24,164 bases of DNA from Nemertoderma westbladi (lineage: Eukaryota; Xenacoelomorpha; Nemertodermatida; Nemertodermatidae). Made by a program: the position numbers and the translations under genes. The DNA is taken from the NCBI GenBank assembly GCA_032718475.1, contig JAUCBJ010004151.1:1-24164 (forward strand), read 5' to 3'. A model generated the notes under the pieces. The model saw only the letters and a list, made by a program, of their open reading frames with translations. It was not told where the DNA came from and did not search any database. Positions 21,101-24,164 of the stretch are shown one piece after another; position 1 is the first letter of the stretch, and each line of letters opens with the position of its first letter.

Positions 21101-23870
21101 ACAATAAGACTGCAATAGTCGTGTTATAATGTTATAATTTTGTAATATATTACTATATTTAAGTAATATATTGGTTCGCAGCGAATTCCCCACGAAGCAA
21201 CGTGTATATTCAATAAAGTTGCTCTGAGACTGGTAAGCCCCAACCATCTAAGTTTAACTGCTCTAATTACTTATACCATATGTAACGTCCGCCCAACACG
21301 TCACGTATGGGATAGCTGTCACTTATAAGATTTGACAGTTTTTTTTCAACCTCGACGCATAAATTTTGAAGTAGCAGTCTTTCTGATACAACCCATACAT
21401 GGGAAAAATATCGAAGGAATGGATGTGATGATCTAAATGTGCATCAGTTCGCGTTTTTTTTTATGATAAAAAACCTCCTTCACGTATGGCAGTAATGGGA
21501 CACTTTATTTTGATAATTTTGGACATGATCCCGCAAGTTATTCATGCACTGATTAACTACGATAATTTCCCATCTAACTGAAACATATGGAAGAATGAGT
21601 GTGAGTGTTAACACATCGTTTAATGGCCCACATTTGCCAATTTATAGCCATTAAGGCCGCGTTCACACTACCGAGTCAAAGTCAAACGATAAAATGTAAA
21701 ACAAATCACATGAAATTTAATTTTTTCTAGAACGCCCTTATGTATTATATTAGGCCTATATAATGTAATGTATTATTATTTATTATTGCTAGCTCGCTAG
21801 CTATATTTATTTTATTTTGACTTTGACTCGGCAGTGTGAACGCGACCTAAATTAATCATTTACCGAAAGTCACTTCCGAAGCGCTTTCGGGTTACGGACT
21901 GTTTCACATTTTTTTGCAAAGTAAAAAAACAAAGTTAATTTCTGACATTTTATGAGATTTTAATTAAAATTATTTGTTTGTTATTCGCATATCAAAATAG
22001 AAAGTATCATGATACAAAAGTTAATTCCTCTTTCCCCTTTTCCGACATTTTCGCCCAGTTTGCTGCTCAACGTCTCCCTTATCTAACGACGGCTCCTCTG
22101 TTACCCGTTTACGATTGGTTTTGGTAACGGCTCGTTTATTGGGAGATTTATTCGGTCTAATCGGCGAATCTGGGGGCGATGACGACGAAGAATCGGCACA
22201 AACTTGGTCGAAGAGAAGATCTAAATCCGCACTCGCTATCGTATCGTCGGACACGGCAGGGTCTCTACTGAAAGTAACAGTGGGCTGTTTGGCAGTCCTG
22301 CCAGACCGCTGGGTATCGGGCTGCCTCGCCATACACTTCTGTTTAAGTCGCGATCTTCTCCCCCCGATAGAGAGAGTTCTCTCATCCGCGTTGTTTTCGC
22401 CGCCAATAGCAGCGGATCCCGAGTCCACGGTCGCCATAGCAACGGTTCCCCCGTCGTCGGTCGCCATAGCAACGGGTCCCGTGGCGCGCCGCGCATCGCA
22501 GAGCGCCGTTATTGCGTCACCGATCCCGGGGCGGATTAAATCGATGTCCCGCGGCGGTTTCTCCCCCGCGACTAGCTCGCACTTAATGCGGTGGTACGTC
22601 GAGTGGATGGTAGACAGTTCGGAGAGGAGACCCGCGTCCGACAGCTCGGTGAGTGCGTTGGCTTCTGGCTCCTCGTACAGACCGGAGGAGAGAACTACGT
22701 CGCTGGATTCGCTCTCATCCTTTTTGCGTCGACTCAGTGGGATGAGGACTGGGGTGGCTGCAGCGCAGTACTGGAAGGCGGATAGTTCGCAGAGTCGTCG
22801 ATATACAAACTCCGCGTCCCAGTGTCCGTTCGAGACGATGAACTTAATGAGAGACTGGAGATTGCCGAGGGTTTCAGCGGTAAGCCGGATCTTGACGGGC
22901 GCCTCGCAGGGTTGGCTGAGGTATAGAGCGTACAATAGGTACAAACAACCGGTTCGTGCCTGGACGTTGTGCGAAGGGCGGAGGAATTCCGTCGCTACGA
23001 ATAATGCCCTTTCAGTGAAGTAGTACTGCTCCGATGCGGAGCTCAGACCGATAAACACGAGTGGGAAATTCATGTCGCGCCAGATTTTGCTGAAGACTTC
23101 GAATCGAATACTGTCGGTTTCAACAAATTGGTGAAGAAGTTTCTCGCAGTCGGATTTAAAACCGGCTGAAACAAATTGTTTGTTAGAGTAGGTATCATCC
23201 AGCGGAAAACGCTCAGTACAAGGAATCGTAGCCATTTCAGTTTATTTATGCCGATATATATTAGGAACCGCAGCCTACCGCTAACAGTAACGGTACCGTA
23301 CAGCCGCACAGCAGTAGGTATTTTATTTTAACTGCTGAAATAGTAAAAAAAGTATCGGAAATAATAAGCAAATAATTAGTGACTAAACATCGCCAATTTC
23401 AATAGACCGAAATTAAAATATTATGTTCCGATTGAGAGTTTGCAAGAGTTGGCAGGTTTTTAGGCTTCAGATAAAATACCATCGATTTCAGATTTCAATG
23501 CACAAGATCGAGGACATGAAGACATAAATACACAGGCACTCGGCACTGTATATGAATTTCGGTCAAGTCAACAACAAAAAAACATAAACAACTAATGGCC
23601 AAGAAAGTTCTTGACGATACGTTTTTTTTATCAAAAATTCACTCATCTGCGTAAACATCCTATCGAAAGCTGTAAGTTTACTCCACTGGGGCTTGAACTC
23701 ACGACCTTTTGGATTAGAGACAATGTTTTACAATTTTTTTATATACATCTACAGGTGCGTTTATGATACCATACGCTATAATGTTGGCAGTTGAAGGAAT
23801 CCCTGTGTTTTTCTTAGAGCTTTCTATTGGTCAACGATTACGAAAAGGACCGGTTCACGCGTGGAACGAA
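5982..23870 (+). CDS. SLC6 sodium-coupled amino-acid transporter, 5' part of gene (3' incomplete)
   Basis: Four exons (5982-6129, 8026-8135, 8615-8702, 23755-23870) have GT/AG borders and compatible phases. They give a continuous reading frame of 154 codons that runs off the window. The product is a plasma-membrane symporter of the SLC6/LeuT-fold family, which moves substrate with Na+ (often Cl-). Visible parts are a hydrophilic N-terminus (about 85 residues), TM1 with [13 protein letters not shown], the NGGGAFMIPY turn, and TM2 with [18 protein letters not shown]. The Na+-site residues of TM1 known from LeuT (Ala-Val and Asn in AVGLGN) are kept. Gly follows AV where monoamine transporters have Asp, so the substrate is probably an amino acid. 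The TM1-TM2 wording resembles SLC6A15-A20 (B0AT) proteins, but the exact orthologue cannot be assigned from about a quarter of the protein. Two genes lie antisense inside intron 3. Confidence 0.92.
6329..6475. repeat. Imperfect tandem repeat (CACTACGGCA family)
   Basis: Short motifs such as GGCACTACGGCA, GTACGGCAACACAGCA and TTTGTTGCTGTCACAACACT recur at short intervals. A unit of about 31 bp (ATTTGTTTGTTGTTGTCACA onward) is repeated directly. Open frames in two registers arise from the repeat. Confidence 0.75.
7311..7373. repeat. CTGTTGTTCTGTCGAT low-complexity repeat
   Basis: Variants of CTGTTGTTCTGTCGAT are repeated about four times. A similar CTGTCTGTCTG-type stretch occurs on the other strand near 16135-16150, so this may be part of a dispersed repeat. 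Confidence 0.6.
7921..7936. repeat. Poly-G tract (16 G)
   Basis: An uninterrupted G run in intron 1 of the SLC6 gene. Confidence 0.95.
8026..8135 (+). CDS. SLC6 transporter exon 2
   Basis: The exon lies between the acceptor TTTACAG and the donor GTAATA. It encodes the rest of the N-terminal tail and ends RASWDNK, the R-x-x-W-x-N/S-K sequence that precedes TM1 throughout SLC6 and includes the conserved cytoplasmic-gate Arg-Trp pair. It starts in phase 1 and ends in phase 0. Confidence 0.9.
8136..8614 (+). other. SLC6 intron 2
   Basis: AT-rich intron of 479 bp with no recognisable internal feature. Confidence 0.85.
8615..8702 (+). CDS. SLC6 transporter exon 3 (TM1)
   Basis: The acceptor CCATCTAG and donor G|GTAAGT bound an 88-base exon encoding [20 protein letters not shown] and then PYLAQKNGG. 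This is the SLC6 TM1 signature with the unwound Gly-Leu-Gly-Asn centre. It ends in phase 1; the split Gly codon is completed by exon 4 to restore NGGGAF. Confidence 0.96.
8883..8888 (-). terminator. Polyadenylation signal AATAAA for the LDLa/lectin gene
   Basis: AATAAA on the - strand lies about 115 bases past the stop codon at 9003-9005. It is the first canonical hexamer I see downstream of that stop. Confidence 0.5.
9003..9295 (-). CDS. Lectin gene exon 7 (LDLa module 3, stop)
   Basis: The acceptor TTTTTTCAG starts a 97-codon exon including the stop. A Gln/Ser-rich linker leads to the LDLa module [39 protein letters not shown]. The protein ends YREFYGRRY, so there is no membrane anchor. 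TAA lies at 9005-9003. Confidence 0.88.
9003..12206 (-). CDS. Secreted LDL-receptor class A / C-type lectin protein, 7 exons
   Basis: Exons 12206-12132, 11603-11250, 11128-10843, 10703-10328, 10152-9911, 9793-9413 and 9295-9003 total 2,007 bases (668 codons plus stop) with matching phases. Residues 1-22 are a signal peptide. Residues 26-143 are Trp/Tyr/Pro-rich and of unknown type. LDLa modules lie at 192-229, 341-379 and 621-659, with a half-module at 245-271. A C-type lectin domain spans about 449-565 and has WVGL, EPNN and the closing YVCE. LDLa modules fold around Ca2+ and bind proteins; C-type lectin domains often bind sugars. No transmembrane segment follows, so secretion is expected, and a recognition or matrix role is inference. 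The exon 5-6 donor (GTTGGC) is the weakest join; skipping exons 4-5 would also keep frame. It is nested antisense in SLC6 intron 3. Confidence 0.83.
9413..9793 (-). CDS. Lectin gene exon 6 (C-type lectin domain)
   Basis: The acceptor is TTTATCTAG and the donor G|GTGAGT; the exon is in phase 1 at both ends, so the whole domain sits on one symmetric exon. Landmarks are the first Cys in ASRHC, WVGLAD, the FVWSDD strand, EPNN at residues 525-528, DCVVFD, and the closing CLSDDHC ... YVCE. EPN is the mannose-type sugar-site triad; the usual partner WND is replaced by LSD. Six cysteines fit the long-loop fold plus one extra pair. Confidence 0.9.
9893..9898 (-). terminator. Possible intronic polyadenylation signal AATAAA
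   Basis: AATAAA on the - strand overlaps the TAA stop reached by read-through of exon 5. This combination could end a short isoform with LDLa modules but no lectin domain. Confidence 0.35.
9911..10152 (-). CDS. Lectin gene exon 5 (end of LDLa 2, acidic linker)
   Basis: After the acceptor TCCTACAG the exon encodes [15 protein letters not shown], the calcium-binding end of LDLa 2. A Pro/Val-rich and then acidic linker follows. I place the donor at AAAAG|GTTGGC because it is the phase-1 GT that fits exon 6, but it is weak. If unspliced, the frame stops at 9896-9894 after five more codons. Confidence 0.65.
10157..10327 (-). repeat. Tandem copies of the exon-4 tail and its splice donor
   Basis: The intron after exon 4 carries three extra copies of the exon end CCCCAACGAGTGGAAGTGCA followed by ACAA|GTAGGT. 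The four donor GTs lie at 10327, 10284, 10243 and 10200, giving periods of 43, 41 and 43 bp. Only the first donor yields a continuous frame; use of the others would include the TAG at 10326-10324. Confidence 0.9.
10328..10703 (-). CDS. Lectin gene exon 4 (half LDLa, linker, first part of LDLa 2)
   Basis: The acceptor is TTCTGTAG, and the exon ends in phase 2 at CAACAA|GTAGGT. It begins with a four-cysteine LDLa-like start (TCATDV, then WC, CIP, MC) that breaks off into a roughly 70-residue Asn/Pro/Thr-rich linker without cysteines. It then starts a canonical module, [18 protein letters not shown], which is completed by exon 5. The donor is chosen because it alone restores [14 protein letters not shown] and because an in-frame TAG follows directly. 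Confidence 0.86.
10843..11128 (-). CDS. Lectin gene exon 3 (LDLa module 1)
   Basis: The exon starts after a CAG acceptor in phase 0 and ends in phase 1 at G|GTACGT. It encodes two leading cysteines and then the six-cysteine LDLa pattern CDNAFMC ... [14 protein letters not shown] ... GADEFGC, with the acidic Asp/Glu residues of the Ca2+ cage at the end. Confidence 0.88.
11250..11603 (-). CDS. Lectin gene exon 2 (Trp/Tyr-rich region)
   Basis: The exon lies between the acceptor ATTTTCAG and donor C|GTGAGT, in phase 0 at both ends, with 118 codons. It has a run of aromatic residues ([13 protein letters not shown], then [10 protein letters not shown]), then a Thr/Asp/Pro-rich stretch, then four cysteines (DC..., YC, C-x-x-C). 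I recognise no domain. GC content rises sharply compared with the flanking introns. Confidence 0.85.
11604..12131 (-). other. Lectin gene intron 1
   Basis: AT-rich intron of 528 bp. A 95-codon ORF on the + strand within it has no recognisable features. Confidence 0.85.
12132..12206 (-). CDS. Lectin gene exon 1 (signal peptide)
   Basis: ATG at 12206-12204 begins 25 codons, [20 protein letters not shown] followed by FGHWP, with a typical hydrophobic core and small residues before the likely cleavage site. The donor CCG|GTAAGT is strong and in phase 0. Confidence 0.85.
12291..12300 (-). promoter_or_regulatory. Possible TATA box of the lectin gene
   Basis: TTTTATATTT on the - strand lies about 85-95 bases before the ATG at 12206, leaving room for a short 5' leader. 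No initiator or transcript evidence supports it. Confidence 0.35.
12301..13162. other. No recognisable gene; upstream of the lectin gene
   Basis: AT-rich intronic sequence (SLC6 intron 3) that must hold the lectin promoter. Short ORFs of 60-70 codons lack any signature. The bases just before the minisatellite (CCGTAGTTCTCC, about 13141) recur near 13728. Confidence 0.5.
13163..13540. repeat. 20-bp minisatellite, 19 copies
   Basis: Nineteen head-to-tail copies of GTACAAAACAAAGACCCTCT are present, with variants carrying ACACT or ATCCACT. The ATCCACT variants have one extra base (GTATCAAAAC). Because 20 is not a multiple of 3 and stops are rare, ORFs of 199 (+) and 135 (-) codons run through it; they are artefacts. 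A single inverted copy (GGGTCTTTGTTTTGTAC) lies at 13706-13722. Confidence 0.95.
13541..14033. other. No recognisable gene
   Basis: Non-coding sequence between the minisatellite and the hAT-like element, containing only the inverted minisatellite monomer at 13706-13722. Confidence 0.55.
14087..14172. repeat. 17-18-bp subterminal tandem repeat (CAACCTTCGCCC)
   Basis: Five imperfect units around CAACCTTCGCCCNCATGG lie next to the left end of the hAT-like element. Subterminal arrays of this kind are common transposase-binding regions in hAT elements; that role here is inference. Confidence 0.75.
14272..14517. repeat. 80-bp inverted repeat (foldback) inside the hAT-like element
   Basis: Segments 14272-14351 and 14438-14517 are inverse copies with about ten differences, sharing AAAGATTGCAAGAATTATT and ATTTATTCTATTTAATAAAT. 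The 86-bp spacer is unrelated. The transcript would form a long hairpin. Confidence 0.85.
14765..14780. repeat. Poly-G tract (16 G)
   Basis: An uninterrupted G run inside the hAT-like element. Confidence 0.95.
15399..15423. repeat. Poly-G tract (25 G)
   Basis: The longest homopolymer in the window, about 40 bp from the right end of the hAT-like element. Confidence 0.95.
15470..17372. other. No gene; diverged repeats near 16075-16450
   Basis: AT-rich sequence of SLC6 intron 3. Around 16121, 16212 and 16362 a motif of the type GGAAAACTGACGGATAAACAG recurs, each time preceded by a TATAATTG-like start in the later two copies. This suggests three old tandem copies of a unit of about 100-150 bp. 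I see no exon signals. Confidence 0.5.
17373..20922. repeat. 18-bp satellite array, about 197 copies (CCCACTCCCAACTCCTGT)
   Basis: A 3,550-bp head-to-tail array has the monomer CCCACTCCCAACTCCTGT. Every variant is a substitution; the 18-base register is never broken. Larger blocks are duplicated inside the array: rare variants such as GTACGACTCC (18031, 20047) and GCCCCATTCCC (17816, 19832) recur exactly 2,016 bp (112 monomers) apart, and GAACTCATGCC recurs at offsets of 648 and 1,368 bp. Because 18 is a multiple of 3 and the monomer lacks stops, several frames stay open. One + frame runs 1,195 codons as Asn-Ser-Cys-Pro-Thr-Pro. The + strand is C-rich with about one G per monomer. It lies within SLC6 intron 3. 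Confidence 0.97.
20923..21651. other. No recognisable feature
   Basis: AT-rich intronic sequence between the satellite and the MITE. The phrase TCACGTATGG occurs twice (about 21302 and 21480), without further similarity. Confidence 0.55.
21655..21847. mobile_element. PIF/Harbinger-type MITE with TAA target duplication
   Basis: Terminal inverted repeats of at least 32 bp (GGCCGCGTTCACACTACCGA on the left; GGTCGCGTTCACACTGCCGA read inward from 21847) continue as GTCAAAGTCAAA on both sides. The first 32 bases show only two mismatches. TAA flanks both ends (21652-21654, 21848-21850). A 3-bp TAA/TTA duplication and termini of the form GG...GTTCACAC are the hallmarks of PIF/Harbinger elements. At 193 bp without an ORF it is a miniature non-autonomous copy. 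Confidence 0.87.
21959..21964 (-). terminator. Possible polyadenylation signal ATTAAA for SNAPC1
   Basis: ATTAAA on the - strand lies 57 bases past the SNAPC1 stop. No AATAAA is nearer, so this common variant is the best candidate. Confidence 0.4.
22021..23235 (-). CDS. SNAPC1: SNAPC1 (SNAP43), snRNA-activating protein complex subunit 1, intronless
   Basis: The product is a nuclear subunit of SNAPc, which binds the proximal sequence element and starts RNA polymerase II and III transcription of snRNA genes. The 404-codon ORF begins [10 protein letters not shown]. The conserved SNAP43 N-terminal region runs from about residue 28 to 185: it has [20 protein letters not shown], then IWRDMNF, then the [13 protein letters not shown] helix, then [13 protein letters not shown] and FQYCA. 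I recognise it from the order of these motifs in animal SNAPC1. The C-terminal half is low-complexity, with a short VAMAT repeat, Ser/Asp-rich stretches and a basic Lys/Arg tail likely to direct nuclear import. Length is close to the vertebrate protein (about 370). The single exon and the position antisense within SLC6 intron 3 are notable; vertebrate SNAPC1 has many introns. The 302-codon ORF on the other strand is a shadow. Confidence 0.88.
   Translation of the reverse strand: MATIPCTERFPLDDTYSNKQFVSAGFKSDCEKLLHQFVETDSIRFEVFSKIWRDMNFPLVFIGLSSASEQYYFTERALFVATEFLRPSHNVQARTGCLYLLYALYLSQPCEAPVKIRLTAETLGNLQSLIKFIVSNGHWDAEFVYRRLCELSAFQYCAAATPVLIPLSRRKKDESESSDVVLSSGLYEEPEANALTELSDAGLLSELSTIHSTYHRIKCELVAGEKPPRDIDLIRPGIGDAITALCDARRATGPVAMATDDGGTVAMATVDSGSAAIGGENNADERTLSIGGRRSRLKQKCMARQPDTQRSGRTAKQPTVTFSRDPAVSDDTIASADLDLLFDQVCADSSSSSPPDSPIRPNKSPNKRAVTKTNRKRVTEEPSLDKGDVEQQTGRKCRKRGKRN
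22430..22473. repeat. Duplicated GTCGCCATAGCAAC inside SNAPC1 (X-box-like)
   Basis: GTCGCCATAGCAAC occurs at 22430-22443 and 22460-22473, a 30-bp period that encodes the VAMAT-D-GG-T repeat of SNAPC1. The 14-mer fits the RFX-factor X-box pattern (GTNRCC-AT-RGYAAC) except at one place. It may only be a coding minisatellite. Confidence 0.6.
23236..23754. other. SNAPC1 upstream region / end of SLC6 intron 3
   Basis: This must contain the SNAPC1 promoter, read leftwards. A TATATAT stretch lies at about 23255-23261 but is too near the ATG to be a normal TATA box. A SINE-like fragment lies at its right end. Confidence 0.5.
23670..23720 (-). mobile_element. tRNA-derived SINE fragment (B-box only)
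   Basis: The - strand reads GGTCGTGAGTTCAAGCCCCA. It contains GTTCAAGCC (complement of 23690-23698), which fits the polymerase III B-box consensus in a typical tRNA T-arm setting. No A-box is seen, so the copy is partial. It differs from the SINE at 4929-5046. Confidence 0.5.
23755..23870 (+). CDS. SLC6 transporter exon 4 (TM2)
   Basis: After the acceptor CTACAG the exon encodes [20 protein letters not shown], then [19 protein letters not shown]. This is SLC6 TM2 and the first intracellular loop with the family motif [12 protein letters not shown] end it at GTTAGT (23871), in phase 0, because the frame beyond it no longer resembles the family. The next exon would start with the conserved S-P-x-L-x-G-[IV]-G region and is not in the window. 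Confidence 0.93.
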
Positions 23871-24164
23871 GTTAGTAAACCTTCGCTCATATTAACTGTA
23901 GCTGTTAGTATGCAACTTCGATCAGAGATGTACTTTTACATTTGTTTTAAATTTGCTCGCTTCGCTCGCGTTTTTAAATTAACTTAGAGTCCGATACATA
24001 TTGTATTGTTATATAACACATTCTGCGTAATGATAAAAAGATTATCGGTACCATTGCATTATTTTATGTACGATAAATACACCAGCTAGGCCTACTGGAA
24101 GCAGATAAATACATAACCACCACCAGCTACGATTCTTAGCTTCTGGGGGGCTTCTCTCTTTTGA
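23871..24164 (+). other. SLC6 intron 4 (start only)
   Basis: AT-rich sequence after the exon-4 donor, with a GCTCGCTTCGCTCGC stretch at about 23956-23970. No further SLC6 exon is reached before the window ends. Confidence 0.7.

Larger units (their letters stand above)
8703..23754 (+). other. SLC6 intron 3 (15,052 bp) hosting two antisense genes
   Basis: The GT at 8703 and AG ending at 23754 flank exons whose joined product restores the conserved NGGGAF sequence across a split Gly codon. That makes this one intron even though it contains the lectin gene (9003-12206), SNAPC1 (22021-23235), two DNA transposon remnants, a minisatellite and a 3.55-kb satellite array. Confidence 0.88.

Noticed and set aside
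22115-23023. 302-codon + strand ORF antisense to SNAPC1
   Set aside because: It is a mirror of a GC-rich coding region whose - strand frame encodes recognisable SNAPC1.
23251-23262. TATATAT as TATA box of SNAPC1
   Set aside because: It lies only about 20-27 bases before the ATG, leaving no room for a 5' leader.

Overview
The window is animal nuclear DNA. It has spliced genes with canonical GT/AG introns, AT-rich introns, tRNA-derived SINE fragments, DNA-transposon remnants, long G homopolymers and several unrelated tandem repeats. The SLC6, LDLa/C-type-lectin and SNAPC1 genes, plus frequent TAGGCCTA octamers, suggest a marine invertebrate. The phylum cannot be fixed from the sequence alone.

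The backbone is the 5' part of an SLC6 sodium-coupled transporter gene on the + strand. Four coding exons (5982-6129, 8026-8135, 8615-8702, 23755-23870) join in frame, and the gene runs off the right edge. They encode the cytoplasmic N-terminus, TM1 with the conserved [11 protein letters not shown] core, and TM2. A Gly sits where monoamine carriers have Asp, pointing to the amino-acid (B0AT/SLC6A15-20-like) branch.

Intron 3 of this gene is 15,052 bp and holds two complete genes on the opposite strand. The first (12206 to 9003) has seven exons encoding a 668-residue secreted protein: signal peptide, Trp/Tyr-rich region, LDL-receptor class A modules, one C-type lectin domain and a last LDLa module. 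Its exon-4 splice donor is present in four tandem copies. The second (23235 to 22021) is an uninterrupted 404-codon ORF recognisable as SNAPC1 (SNAP43), a subunit of the complex that starts snRNA transcription.

Between the two nested genes lie a 19-copy 20-bp minisatellite (13163-13540), a 1,420-bp non-autonomous hAT-like transposon with a perfect 8-bp target duplication (14042-15461), and a 3.55-kb array of about 197 strictly 18-bp monomers (17373-20922). The array keeps several frames open, the longest being 1,195 codons. A 193-bp PIF/Harbinger-type MITE with TAA duplications (21655-21847) sits just beyond the SNAPC1 3' end.

The left 5.9 kb has no gene that I can support. It is a mosaic of repeats: a 315-bp tandem duplication carrying CTCF-like sites, a TIR-bounded element, a large foldback element rich in TTCTAGAA palindromes, a TAGCTAG-type tandem repeat, and an inverted pair of SINE fragments.
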